Positions 33,072-41,385 are shown, numbered from the stretch's first letter. The stretch is 64,000 bases of DNA from Phycisphaerae bacterium (GCA_024102815.1 JAGFJJ010000049.1:32789-96788); one strand, 5' to 3'. The notes: generated by a model from the sequence alone, not told the origin. Numbers and translations are program-made.

Positions 33072-34574
33072 TCACGGCTGAAGCCGCTGGGCAGATTCCC
33101 ACGGGCTGGGATGTCTTGGGGGACGTTGTCGAGCGGCGTCCGCGGCGGCACGCTGCCCGCTGGTCATACGCCGAGCGGCCAGGGCGGCGACGATCAACGC
33201 CTCGTCGGGCGTGTCGGCCGCGTCCGGGAGCGGGATCGACTGCTCCTGGAGGAACTGCGTGTGCATGCGTCCGGCGCGGATTTCCGGATGGCCGACCAGC
33301 GCTCGCAGGTACTCGACGTTGGTCGTCGGGCCGAGGATGACAAAGCGGTCCAGGGACCAGGCCATGCGGTCGAGGGCTTCGTCGCGCGTGCGGCCCCAGA
33401 CAATAAGCTTGGCCAGCATGGGGTCGTAATGGACGGTGATCTCTGAGCCCTGCATCACACCGCTGTCGACGCGGACGAATGGCCCGCTCGGCGGCACGTA
33501 TTGCTCAATCTTGCCGATCGACGGAAGGAATCCGCGCGAGGCGTCCTCGGCACAAATGCGACATTCGATGGCGTGACCGGTTTGTCGCAGCGATTCTTGT
33601 TCAAAGGGAAGCGGCTCCCCGGCGGCAACAAGCACCTGCGCCCGCACCAGATCATGCTGCACGACCATCTCCGTGACGGGATGCTCGACCTGCAGGCGCG
33701 TGTTGACTTCGAGGAAGTAGAAGTTGCCCGCGGCGTCGACGACGAACTCGACCGTACCGGCGTTCGTGTAGCCGATGGCTTTCGCCGCGGCGACGGCAGC
33801 CTCGCCCATGCGCTGACGCAGCTCCGGCGTGAGTCCGGGCGAGGGCGACTCCTCGATGATCTTCTGGTGCCGGCGCTGAATAGAGCACTCCCGCTCGAAG
33901 AGGTGCACAACGTTGCCGTGCGTGTCGCCGAAAATCTGAATCTCCACGTGGCGCGGGCGGACGATGTATTTCTCCAGAAAGACCCGGCCGTCACCGAACG
34001 CCGCTACCGCTTCGCGCTGTGCCGCTTCGATGGCACTGGAAAGGTCGTCCTCTCGCTCGACGACGCGCATGCCCTTGCCACCGCCGCCCGCAGCGGCCTT
34101 GATCAATACGGGGTAGCCGATCTGCGAAGCTCGTTGGGGCAGCTCTTGCCGCGCGGTAGCGAGGTCGCCCGACCAGCCCGGCACGACAGGAACACCTGCC
34201 TTCGTGAACGTCTCCTTGGCCACGAGCTTGTCGCCCATCGAGCCGATGACCTTGGGGCTCGGACCAATGAAAACGAGGCCGGCGTTAGCCACCGCCTGGG
34301 CAAATTCCGCGTTCTCGGAGAGGAAGCCGTAGCCGGGGTGGATGGCATCGGCGCCGTGGCGGCGGGCGATATCAATGATCCTCTCGCCGCGAAGGTAGGA
34401 CTCGGCCGAGGTCTTGCCTTCAAGCGGATAGGCTTCGTCGGCCGCGCGAACATGCACGGCGGCGCGGTCCGGCTCGGAGCAGACGGCCATCGCGGTTACG
34501 CCCATCTGCTGGAGCGTGGACGCAATGCGGGCGGCGATTTCCCCGCGATTGGCGATGAGGACTTTCTTAAACAT
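33072..34574 (-). CDS. Biotin carboxylase subunit of an acyl-CoA carboxylase, lacking a biotin-carrier domain
   Basis: This ATP-grasp enzyme carboxylates biotin. It has MFKKVLIANRGEIAARIA, HPGYGFLSENAEFA, the glycine-rich loop KAAAGGGGKGMRVV, HVEIQIFGD, EVNTRLQVEHPVTE and RICAEDASRGFLPS, the complete biotin carboxylase set. It ends at residue 500 without the C-terminal biotinyl domain (AMKM motif) that methylcrotonyl- and propionyl-CoA carboxylase alpha subunits carry. With the carboxyltransferase and hydratase upstream it likely serves leucine/isovalerate degradation. The biotin carrier must be a separate protein, not seen here. Confidence 0.93.
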   Translation of the reverse strand: MFKKVLIANRGEIAARIASTLQQMGVTAMAVCSEPDRAAVHVRAADEAYPLEGKTSAESYLRGERIIDIARRHGADAIHPGYGFLSENAEFAQAVANAGLVFIGPSPKVIGSMGDKLVAKETFTKAGVPVVPGWSGDLATARQELPQRASQIGYPVLIKAAAGGGGKGMRVVEREDDLSSAIEAAQREAVAAFGDGRVFLEKYIVRPRHVEIQIFGDTHGNVVHLFERECSIQRRHQKIIEESPSPGLTPELRQRMGEAAVAAAKAIGYTNAGTVEFVVDAAGNFYFLEVNTRLQVEHPVTEMVVQHDLVRAQVLVAAGEPLPFEQESLRQTGHAIECRICAEDASRGFLPSIGKIEQYVPPSGPFVRVDSGVMQGSEITVHYDPMLAKLIVWGRTRDEALDRMAWSLDRFVILGPTTNVEYLRALVGHPEIRAGRMHTQFLQEQSIPLPDAADTPDEALIVAALAARRMTSGQRAAADAARQRPPRHPSPWESAQRLQP

Positions 34575-34635
34575 ATCTCTCTCGAGCAGCGGGCTTCAGC
34601 CAGAACACAGTTCAATGAGTACGCACATTTTCTAC

Positions 34636-34702
34636 TTCTTCCTATTGCCTGTTGCCCACTGCCTAATGCCTTCCCTTCGTCGCTCCGCCGCTTCGTGGCT
34701 AC
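34636..34702 (-). repeat. Dispersed intergenic repeat, copy A
   Basis: On the minus strand this reads GTAGCCACGAAGCGGCGGAG then CGACGAAGGGAAGGC and, further on, GGCAACAGGCAATAGGAAGAA. It starts 2 bases after the stop codon of the enoyl-CoA hydratase gene. It matches copy B at 39815-39868, which also begins at a stop codon. Confidence 0.65.
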
Positions 34703-34704
34703 TG

Positions 34705-35490
34705 CTACTCGCCCGCCCAGTTCGGCTTCCGCTTTTCGAGGAACGCCTTCAGCCCTTCCTGCCCCTCGGACGAGACGCGGATGTCGGCGATGCGCTGCAC
34801 CGTCCGCGACTGCACCTGGTCCCACGATACGCCCGCGACTTCGGTGAGAATCTTCTTGCACGCCGCGAGGGCCTTCGGGCCGTTGGCGGCGAGGGCTTTC
34901 GTCACGTCGGAGATCCACTGGTCGAGCTCCTGCTCCGTGCCCACGACTTCGCTGATGAGCCCGATGCGCTTGGCCTCGGCGGCGCTGAAGCGCTCTGAAG
35001 TGAGGGCGTAGCGCCGAGCGTGACCCGGGCCGATCTTCTCGATCACGAAGGGGGAAATGACCGCCGGGACGATACCCAGCTTGACCTCGGTGAGGGCGAA
35101 GACGGCCGACTCCAGTGCCACGGCCATGTCACATGCGGTGACCAGCCCCACGCCTCCGCCGATGGCCGCCCCGTGCACGCGGGCGATGACCGGCTTGGGG
35201 CAATCGCGGATGGTCCGCAGCATGTTGGCCATGCCCGCGGCGTCGGCGAGGTTCTCGTCGACGGAGTAATCGACCATGCGTTTCATCCAGTTCACGTCCG
35301 CCCCGGCGCAAAAGGACTTGCCCTCAGCCGCGAGGACCACAACACGGACGGTGTCATCTTCGCCAGCCTTGTGAAACGCCTCGGTCACCTCGTCAATGAC
35401 AACCTCGTTGAAAGCATTATGGAGGTCGGGACGGGAGAGGGTGATCGTCGTCTTAGCCTGCCGCGTTTGCGAATTGACGTATGTGCTCAT
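34705..35490 (-). CDS. Enoyl-CoA hydratase, methylglutaconyl-CoA hydratase-like
   Basis: Crotonase-fold enzyme of 261 residues with LSRPDLHNAFNEVVIDEV, the oxyanion-hole motif EGKSFCAGADVNWMKRM, HGAAIGGGVGLVTACDMAVA and ALTEVKLGIVPAVISPFV. The CAGADVNWMKRM block is typical of methylglutaconyl-CoA hydratase (LiuC-like) of leucine degradation, and the flanking carboxyltransferase and biotin carboxylase genes fit that pathway. The ATG at 35490 (MSTYVNSQ) is only 7 bp after the HEPN gene stop. Confidence 0.9.
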   Translation of the reverse strand: MSTYVNSQTRQAKTTITLSRPDLHNAFNEVVIDEVTEAFHKAGEDDTVRVVVLAAEGKSFCAGADVNWMKRMVDYSVDENLADAAGMANMLRTIRDCPKPVIARVHGAAIGGGVGLVTACDMAVALESAVFALTEVKLGIVPAVISPFVIEKIGPGHARRYALTSERFSAAEAKRIGLISEVVGTEQELDQWISDVTKALAANGPKALAACKKILTEVAGVSWDQVQSRTVQRIADIRVSSEGQEGLKAFLEKRKPNWAGE

Positions 35491-35497
35491 ACCGGTC

Positions 35498-35884
35498 TCA
35501 TTCATTCGAAGAATCGTCGTCCTCGCCGCTAATTTCACGTTCAAGTTGATCCAGCGGCGGCAGAATGGCTACGATGGCTTTTCGCAAGCGCGGGAGGTGA
35601 ACCGCCACAACTTGCCACACCTCAGGCAGACTCACGCCCTCGTACTGGTGGATAAGAACATCGCGCAGGGCCGCCAAACTGCGCCATGGTATTTCCGCGT
35701 GCTGCGTGCGATAGGTGTCTGGAATTCGTTTTGCAGCCTCGCCGATGACTTCCAGGTTGCGAATGACCGCATCCTGCGTTTTCTGGTCGGCGAGAAAGTC
35801 CCCCTGTCCCGATGCGGTGTACTGCAGGATTCGCTCGGTCCGTTCAAGGATATGCGCAAGAAACACTCGGGGGTCTTTGCTCAT
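35498..35884 (-). CDS. hepT: HepT-like HEPN toxin (DUF86)
   Basis: HepT toxins are HEPN-fold ribonucleases neutralised by a partner MNT nucleotidyltransferase. The 128-residue protein has AVIRNLEVIGEAAKRIPDTY and the active-site motif R74-DVLI-H79-Q-Y81 (Rx4HxY) of HepT. Its ATG overlaps the stop of the upstream MNT gene by 4 bp (35881-35884), the usual MntA-HepT coupling. The MntA-type partner is known to AMPylate the toxin Tyr. It lies inside a leucine-degradation operon. Confidence 0.9.
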   Translation of the reverse strand: MSKDPRVFLAHILERTERILQYTASGQGDFLADQKTQDAVIRNLEVIGEAAKRIPDTYRTQHAEIPWRSLAALRDVLIHQYEGVSLPEVWQVVAVHLPRLRKAIVAILPPLDQLEREISGEDDDSSNE

Positions 35885-36171
35885 AGCGGGATACTCTCCC
35901 GTAGAATCCGACGACGCAGCAGCCAATAGAGCGACGATTCCGTCACCACGTCCACTCTGCAGCCCAGCAATTCCTCCAGGTCCAGTTTCAGGTCGCCGAG
36001 GTCGAAGAGGCTCCGCCCCGGCTCCATGTCCACCAGGAAATCAATATCACTGTCGGCATCGGCTTCACCCCGCGCGACCGAACCGAAGACGCGGACGTTG
36101 CGAGCGCCGTGATTTGCGGCGATGCGGAGAATCTCAGACTTATGTGCGGCTAGCACTTCTTCAAGCAGCAT
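35881..36171 (-). CDS. mntA: MntA-like minimal nucleotidyltransferase antitoxin (copy next to HepT)
   Basis: This 96-residue protein is a minimal nucleotidyltransferase: VRVFGSVARGEADADSDIDF has the GSxxxG...DxD catalytic motif, and GCRVDVVTE carries the third acidic residue. Such proteins neutralise HEPN toxins by AMPylation. It is coupled to hepT by a 4-bp overlap and overlaps a second MNT gene by 11 bp, so it is the cognate partner by position. Confidence 0.88.
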   Translation of the reverse strand: MLLEEVLAAHKSEILRIAANHGARNVRVFGSVARGEADADSDIDFLVDMEPGRSLFDLGDLKLDLEELLGCRVDVVTESSLYWLLRRRILRESIPL

Positions 36172-36469
36172 AAACGGCCTCGCGAGTCTGCTGAATATCC
36201 CGCTGAAAGTAGGGATTGCGGATAGCCTTCGGGGACACCAGGTCAACGCGCCTGTCAAACAAGTCTTCCAAGTCGTGCAGCAATCCGAAGTACGCATCAG
36301 CAAGCTGGCCCGGTTCCAACGACTCAAATTCCACTAGAACGTCCAGGTCGCTTCGCGCTGGATCAAACTTCCCTGAGACGGCCGAGCCAAAGACGTCGAG
36401 CCGCGCCACATGATGCTTGTGGCACAGGGCCAGGATGACGTCACGATTGTCTTCGATAAGTGGAATCAT
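36161..36469 (-). CDS. Second MNT-domain nucleotidyltransferase
   Basis: This 102-residue protein also has a complete MNT active site: LDVFGSAVSGKFDPARSDLD (GS and DxD) followed by RRVDLVSP. It differs clearly in sequence from the neighbouring MntA-like protein, so it is not a recent duplicate. No HEPN gene of its own is adjacent, giving an MNT-MNT-HEPN order. It overlaps the second MNT gene by 11 bp. It may be an orphan antitoxin or a second regulator of the same toxin. Confidence 0.85.
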   Translation of the reverse strand: MIPLIEDNRDVILALCHKHHVARLDVFGSAVSGKFDPARSDLDVLVEFESLEPGQLADAYFGLLHDLEDLFDRRVDLVSPKAIRNPYFQRDIQQTREAVYAA

Positions 36470-36477
36470 GATCGCAC

Positions 36478-36504
36478 TGTATGGCGGGCGCAGCCCGCCA
36501 TACA
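36478..36504. terminator. Perfect 12-bp hairpin after the carboxyltransferase gene
   Basis: TGTATGGCGGGC (36478-36489) pairs perfectly with GCCCGCCATACA (36493-36504) around the loop GCA. It lies directly after the carboxyltransferase stop at 36507 and 8 bp before the first MNT gene start. No T-run follows, so it may stabilise mRNA or attenuate instead of fully terminating. GGCGGGCGCAGCCCGCC elements of this form also occur as dispersed repeats in other bacteria. Confidence 0.6.
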
Positions 36505-36506
36505 AC

Positions 36507-38117
36507 CTACATCCTAAACACCCCATGCTCTCGTTCCGGCATCGGGGCATTCAGCGACGCCGCAATCGACAGGGCCAGGACCATGCGCGTATCCGCCGGA
36601 TCGATGATGCCGTCGTCCCAGAGGCGGGCCGTGCTGTAGTAGGCGCTGCTCTCCCGCTCGTATTTCTCCAGCGTCGGCCGCTTGAATTCCTCCTCCTGCT
36701 CGGGTGTCATCGCCTTGGCACCGGACGCCGCGAGCTGGTCGCGCTTCACCGTCAATAGCACGCTCGCCGCCTGCTCTCCGCCCATGACGGAGATGCGGGC
36801 GTTGGGCCACATCCACAGGAAGCGCGGCTGGTACGCCCGCCCGCACATGCCGTAATTCCCCGCGCCGTACGACCCGCCGATGATCACCGTGAACTTGGGC
36901 ACGGCCGCGTTGGCCACCGCCGCCACCATCTTCGCCCCGTCTTTGGCGATGCCCCCGCGCTCGAACTGCTTGCCCACCATGAACCCCGTGATGTTCTGGA
37001 GGAACACCAGCGGAATGCCGCGCTGACTGCACATTTCCACGAAGTGCGCCGCCTTCAGCGCGCTCTCCGAAAAGAGTACGCCGTTGTTGGCCACGATGCC
37101 TACGGGATACCCCCAGATGTGGGCGAAGCCGGTGACCAGGGTCGTGCCGTACAGCGCTTTGAACTCGTGAAAGCGGCTGCCGTCGACAATGCGGGCGATG
37201 ATCTCGCGCACGTCGTAGGGCTTGCGGCTGTCCTTCTGCACGATGCCGTAGATTTCCGACGGGTCGTAGTGTGGCTCCTCGACCGATCGCGCATGGAGTT
37301 CTGTCTTCGACTGGTGGCCGAGGTGCTCGACAATGTGACGCGTGATGGCCAGGGCGTCCTCGTCGTTGACCGCGTAGTGGTCGGCTACGCCCGACTCGCG
37401 GCAGTGAACGTCGGCTCCGCCCAACTCCTCGGCCGTGACCTCCTCGCCGGTGGCAGCTTTCACCAGCGGCGGCCCACCGAGAAAGATCGTTCCCTGCTGG
37501 CGCACGATAACCGTCTCGTCACTCATCGCCGGCACGTACGCCCCGCCGGCCGTGCACGAGCCCATCACGACGGCGATTTGCGGAATCCGCATCGCCGACA
37601 TTCGCGCCTGGTTGTAGAAGATCCGCCCGAAATGCTCGCGATCCGGGAAGACTTCATCCTGCATGGGTAGAAACGCCCCGCCGGAATCGACGAGGTAGAT
37701 GCACGGCAGACGGTTCTCCTGGGCGATCTCCTGGGCGCGGAGGTGCTTCTTGACCGTCAGCGGGTAGTATGAACCGCCCTTTACCGTGGCGTCGTTGGCC
37801 ACGATAAGGCACTCGCGTCCCACAACCCGGCCGATTCCGGTCACGATGCCCGCCGCCGGGGCGCCGTTGTCGTACAACTCCCACGCCGCCAGAGCGCTGA
37901 ATTCCAGAAAGGGGCTATCGGGGTCGATCAGCCGGGCGATCCGGTCGCGAACAAAGAGCTTTCCTCGGGAGGTGTGCTTCTGCCGGGCCGCCTCCCCGCC
38001 ACCCTCCTTGATTCTGGCGAGCCGCTCGCCAAGCAGGGCCGCTTGGGCCTGAAGGTGGGCCCGATTCTCCCGAAATGTGGGATCGGCGGTGTTGATCTTG
38101 GTTTGCAGCGTATCCAT
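36507..38117 (-). CDS. Acyl-CoA carboxylase carboxyltransferase subunit (methylcrotonyl-CoA carboxylase beta-like)
   Basis: This 536-residue protein transfers carboxyl from biotin to acyl-CoA. It shows the carboxyltransferase motifs [66 protein letters not shown] and the C-terminal half [17 protein letters not shown] and [16 protein letters not shown], in one chain as in MCC beta. The [11 protein letters not shown] stretch is typical of methylcrotonyl-CoA carboxylase. It is the first gene of the minus-strand operon, followed by the MNT-MNT-HEPN module and then the hydratase and biotin carboxylase. Confidence 0.94.
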   Translation of the reverse strand: MDTLQTKINTADPTFRENRAHLQAQAALLGERLARIKEGGGEAARQKHTSRGKLFVRDRIARLIDPDSPFLEFSALAAWELYDNGAPAAGIVTGIGRVVGRECLIVANDATVKGGSYYPLTVKKHLRAQEIAQENRLPCIYLVDSGGAFLPMQDEVFPDREHFGRIFYNQARMSAMRIPQIAVVMGSCTAGGAYVPAMSDETVIVRQQGTIFLGGPPLVKAATGEEVTAEELGGADVHCRESGVADHYAVNDEDALAITRHIVEHLGHQSKTELHARSVEEPHYDPSEIYGIVQKDSRKPYDVREIIARIVDGSRFHEFKALYGTTLVTGFAHIWGYPVGIVANNGVLFSESALKAAHFVEMCSQRGIPLVFLQNITGFMVGKQFERGGIAKDGAKMVAAVANAAVPKFTVIIGGSYGAGNYGMCGRAYQPRFLWMWPNARISVMGGEQAASVLLTVKRDQLAASGAKAMTPEQEEEFKRPTLEKYERESSAYYSTARLWDDGIIDPADTRMVLALSIAASLNAPMPEREHGVFRM

Positions 38118-38447
38118 GGGCGGTATTCAAGGGCGGCGACCCGGCCGGTTTCTGATTCCAACGTCACGATCTTAGCGAACCGGTCCGCCGTGGTCACCAC
38201 CATGGCCCGGTCTTCCTATTTTAACGCGGCTGTTCAGCCCTGACCCTCGCTGGCGGCGCGGCACGCAATATGCCGGTCGATCTTTGTCCGGGCGCGGCCG
38301 GTCGTGCGCGGCCTTTCTGTTTGCTGTGCCCCGTCTCATTGTCGTGAATTCCGGCGATACGCCGTTCGCGAGCGCCCGCGACGGCGCCGCCTTGTCGTTT
38401 TGGTCGGCAAAGAGGATCCCACCAGTACCCATTCCGAGGAAGAGCCC
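38118..38447. other. Divergent intergenic region
   Basis: These 330 bp separate the minus-strand carboxyltransferase operon from the plus-strand thiolase-like gene, so promoters in both directions are expected. Apart from the GAGGA ribosome binding site near 38437, no clear promoter, operator or hairpin was found. No convincing coding sequence was seen. Confidence 0.5.
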
Positions 38448-39818
38448 ATGATTCGATTCGGACCCGGCAATCTGCGTATCCCCAAGTTCGAAAAGCCGGT
38501 GTACATCGTCGCCGGCGGACTGACGGACTACCGCAAGCGCTACCCCGAGAAAAACACCTCGCAGCTCTGCACCGAGGCGCTGCGCATGGCCGTCGAGGAG
38601 AACGACCTGAAGGTCGATCCGGAGTACATTCGCCGTCGCGTAAACTGGGTGGTCTATTCCCAGTTTGCCGACCACTTTGGCGATCAGCTCCTGGCGGCGG
38701 CGAAGATCCACGACTACCTCGGATTCGACCCGCTGGGCAATATCGAGGTCAAGACGGGCGGCGCGACGGGCGGATCGGCCGTCCTCGCCGCGGCTCAGGC
38801 GGTGGCTTCGGGGTACGCCGATTGCGTGCCCGTCGTCGGCTGGGAGCGCATGGACGAGGTGTCCACCAAGGTGGGCAACTCCTACATCGCCAGCGCGGCC
38901 TGCAAGGATTTCGAAAGCGAACTGGGCTGGATGTATGCGGCCTACTATGCCCTCATGGCCCAGCGCTACCAATACGAGAACAATGTCCCGCGGGAGACGC
39001 TGGCCAAGATCGCCTGCAAGAATCACGAGTACGCCTACTACTCGCCGTACTCGCAGAATCCCGGCAAGTACACGGTCAAGGACATTCTCGAGAACGACAT
39101 CGTTTCCCATCCGTTGTCCTTCCTCGAGTGCTGCGTGATGAGCGTGGGCGCGGCCGTGCTGCTTCTCTGCGACGAGAAGACGGCGTACGAACTCTCCGAC
39201 AATCCCATGCAGCTCACGGCGATCTGTGGAGGATCGCACACGCTGCGCACCGCCGACCGGCGGCACATGCCCATCCTTTTGCTGCCCAACGAAACGGAAG
39301 CGACGTACAAGGAATATTTCACGCACAAGCGGCAGGACTGGCCGGGCTTCAGCTCGTTCCTCGCCTCGCGCATGGCGGCGTACCTGGCCTACAACATGGC
39401 GGGCATCAAGGATCCGGTCGAGGATTTCGACGTCCTCGAGACGCACGACGCGTTCACCATCAGCGACGTACAGACGTACGAGGACATCGGGCTCCGGCCC
39501 TATGGTCGCGGCCGGGAGTTCATCGAATCCGGCGACGCCTACTTCGAGGGCAAGCTGCCGACGAATCTCTCCGGCGGCCTAATCGGCACGATGCACTCCG
39601 TCGGCGCGACCGGCATATTCCAGATCGTCGAACTGCTGTGGCAGCTACAGGGCAAGTGGGACAAGTTCCACGCCGAGCCGGAGCGCTGGACGCGCTATGG
39701 CAAGACCAAGCCCAAGGACTTCCGCAGCTTGCAGGTCAAGAACGCCAAGCGCGGCTGCGCGATCTCCCACGCGGGCACGGGAAGCCACGTGACGTGCGCG
39801 ATATTGGAGAAACCGTAG
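38448..39818 (+). CDS. Thiolase-fold protein without the N-terminal catalytic Cys
   Basis: The 456-residue protein has the thiolase/SCP2-thiolase fold: NIEVKTGGATGGSAVLAAAQ in the nucleophile loop, VPVVGWERMDEVSTKVGN, DFDVLETHDAFTISDVQ and the C-terminal SHAGTGSHVTCAIL. In ordinary thiolases the nucleophile loop reads ACxSG; here the Cys aligns with Gly (GGATGG). Steroid side-chain retro-aldolases such as Ltp2 are thiolase-fold proteins that act with a DUF35 partner, and a DUF35 gene follows. The reaction is therefore probably not simple thiolysis, but this is inference. The ATG at 38448 has a GAGGA site. Confidence 0.85.
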   Translation: MIRFGPGNLRIPKFEKPVYIVAGGLTDYRKRYPEKNTSQLCTEALRMAVEENDLKVDPEYIRRRVNWVVYSQFADHFGDQLLAAAKIHDYLGFDPLGNIEVKTGGATGGSAVLAAAQAVASGYADCVPVVGWERMDEVSTKVGNSYIASAACKDFESELGWMYAAYYALMAQRYQYENNVPRETLAKIACKNHEYAYYSPYSQNPGKYTVKDILENDIVSHPLSFLECCVMSVGAAVLLLCDEKTAYELSDNPMQLTAICGGSHTLRTADRRHMPILLLPNETEATYKEYFTHKRQDWPGFSSFLASRMAAYLAYNMAGIKDPVEDFDVLETHDAFTISDVQTYEDIGLRPYGRGREFIESGDAYFEGKLPTNLSGGLIGTMHSVGATGIFQIVELLWQLQGKWDKFHAEPERWTRYGKTKPKDFRSLQVKNAKRGCAISHAGTGSHVTCAILEKP

Positions 39819-39868
39819 CCACGAAGCGACGCAGCCACGAAGGGAAGAGAAGAGGCAATAGGAAGAAT
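39815..39868 (+). repeat. Dispersed intergenic repeat, copy B
   Basis: GTAGCCACGAAGCGACGCAG at 39815, then CCACGAAGGGAAG and GGCAATAGGAAGAA, beginning at the TAG stop of the thiolase-like gene. It matches copy A at 34636-34702 (minus strand) in both the GTAGCCACGAAGCG head and the GGCAATAGGAAGAA tail. Confidence 0.65.
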
Positions 39869-39958
39869 CGGGAATGCGGAATCTGGAATGCTGAATGAAA
39901 GAGGGCTCCGTGTTCCGCGACTGCAATTGCGAAATTCAAATCCGAAAGGATCAATGAT

Positions 39959-40426
39959 ATGAACTGGCCGACGACAGCACTCGAAGTGATGGAGAAGGAA
40001 CCGCTGGTGGTGCGGAACCCCAAGACGTGGTCGCACTTTCACAGCTACGGGGGATGGGGAAAGTTCTTTGACGGGCTGGCCCAGAGCAAGCTGCTGGCCA
40101 CGCGCTGCGCGAACAAGAAGTGTGCGGAGAATCGTCTCTGGCTGCCGCCGCGCTGCGAGTGCCCGGACTGCTGGCACGACATGGAATGGGTCGAAGCCCC
40201 GCAGAAGGGGAAGATCTTCACCTGGAGCATCGTGAAATACCCCGGCGAGCTATTCAAGCTTCCCGCGGGCACGCCGCTGATCAGCGTGGAGATTGAGGGC
40301 GTCTGCACCAAGCTGATGAGCTGGCTCAAGGAAGGCGAGCCCAAGATCGGCATGCCCATCAAGGCCGTGTTCAACACGAGCAAACCGACGCATACGATTC
40401 TGGATCTGGCGTGGGTGCCGGCGTAA
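39959..40426 (+). CDS. DUF35 zinc-ribbon/OB-fold acyl-CoA-associated protein
   Basis: DUF35 proteins have a rubredoxin-like zinc ribbon and an OB-fold and act as partners of thiolases, often channelling acyl-CoA. The 155-residue protein has CANKKC and CECPDC as the zinc site (about residues 49-75) and GKIFTWSIVKYPGELFKLP and PLISVEIEGVCTKLMSW as the OB strands. It follows the thiolase-like gene on the same strand and has an AAAGGA site before its ATG. The pair resembles thiolase-DUF35 units in archaea and the Ltp2-ChsH2 aldolase. Confidence 0.9.
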   Translation: MNWPTTALEVMEKEPLVVRNPKTWSHFHSYGGWGKFFDGLAQSKLLATRCANKKCAENRLWLPPRCECPDCWHDMEWVEAPQKGKIFTWSIVKYPGELFKLPAGTPLISVEIEGVCTKLMSWLKEGEPKIGMPIKAVFNTSKPTHTILDLAWVPA

Positions 40427-40459
40427 GCCTGGCTTGTACGACATCACTGTGCAAGAATA

Positions 40460-40504
40460 CGCGGGCTGCACCGGCCGGGGTTGAGTTGGGTGGTGCAGCC
40501 CGCG
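40460..40504. terminator. Hairpin between convergent genes
   Basis: CGCGGGCTGCACC (40460-40472) pairs perfectly with GGTGCAGCCCGCG (40492-40504) across a 19-base loop. It lies between the DUF35 gene ending at 40426 and the minus-strand Kazal gene ending at 40633. It may terminate both transcripts; a T-rich stretch occurs about 26 bases downstream on the plus strand. Confidence 0.5.
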
Positions 40505-40632
40505 GTCTATCAAGAGAGGCATTTCCTCCTTTTTTGGATTGATGGCTGAATTCAAACTCGTAGGGCACGCGAACCGCGTGACCAACGTTTCCGGGCGCGC
40601 GAGACCCGCAGTGCGATTCTCGCACCGCGACT

Positions 40633-41196
40633 CTACGGGCATTCGCCTTCTGACTGCACGCTCACGCCGGCCGCCGCGGCGAAGCAGGCGTTGGCATAGG
40701 TCCGGTCGTCGCAGCCGCAGACCGGGGCGAACTCCTCCGTGCAGACGTCGGGAATGACCTCGCACGCGCCGGTCTGGTCGGCCGCGCCGCATAAGGCATC
40801 CACTTCGTAGTGGCAGTATTCACCTTCCTCGCAGGCCACTCCCTGAAGGCCGCCGCAGATGCGGGCGTCGAGGTCCTCTTCGCATTCCCCGTCGCGGACG
40901 ACGCTCACGCCGGCCGCCGCGGCGAAGCAGGTGTTGGCATAGGTCTGGTCGTCGCAGCCGCAGACCGGGGCGAACTCCTCCGTGCAGACGTCGGGAATGA
41001 TCTCGCACGCGCCGGTCTGGTCGGCCGCGCCGCACTGTCCGTCGTCGTAGCGGCAGTACATGCCGGGCAGGCAGGCCGCGCCGGTGAGTCCCCCGCAAGG
41101 TAATCCTTCAAGCTCGTCGCATCCCACCAGCAGACCGCCGGACATGATTCCCACCAAAACGAAACACCATCTCCGCATCACCGCAAGACGGCTCAT
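40633..41196 (-). CDS. Lipoprotein with two Kazal-type inhibitor domains
   Basis: The 187-residue protein has a lipoprotein signal (VLVGIMSGGLLVGCDELEG) and two nearly identical halves. Each half has a Cys-rich leader (CGGLTGAACLPGMYCRY; CGGLQGVACEEGEYCHY) followed by a Kazal serine-protease-inhibitor motif (EFAPVCGCDDQTYANTC; EFAPVCGCDDRTYANAC). The near-identity of the halves shows a recent internal duplication. The ATG at 41196 has a GGAG site. Surface display and protease inhibition are likely. The same Kazal motif recurs in the protein at 46231-48705. Confidence 0.88.
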   Translation of the reverse strand: MSRLAVMRRWCFVLVGIMSGGLLVGCDELEGLPCGGLTGAACLPGMYCRYDDGQCGAADQTGACEIIPDVCTEEFAPVCGCDDQTYANTCFAAAAGVSVVRDGECEEDLDARICGGLQGVACEEGEYCHYEVDALCGAADQTGACEVIPDVCTEEFAPVCGCDDRTYANACFAAAAGVSVQSEGECP

Positions 41197-41385
41197 AAAC
41201 GGGCTCCGTTTATAGTGCTTATGGAAATACGCCCTTCATCGGCGTTGTATTGCGTTCATGGTAGCGGTGTCCAAATGTCCGTTGCTGAGCGGCAAGTCAA
41301 ACCGGACAAGTTCATACGGTCGATCACGCCGCGCGGCATCGGTCACGACGGCAATATCACGCGAACCGCATGCCTTCAATTCTGG

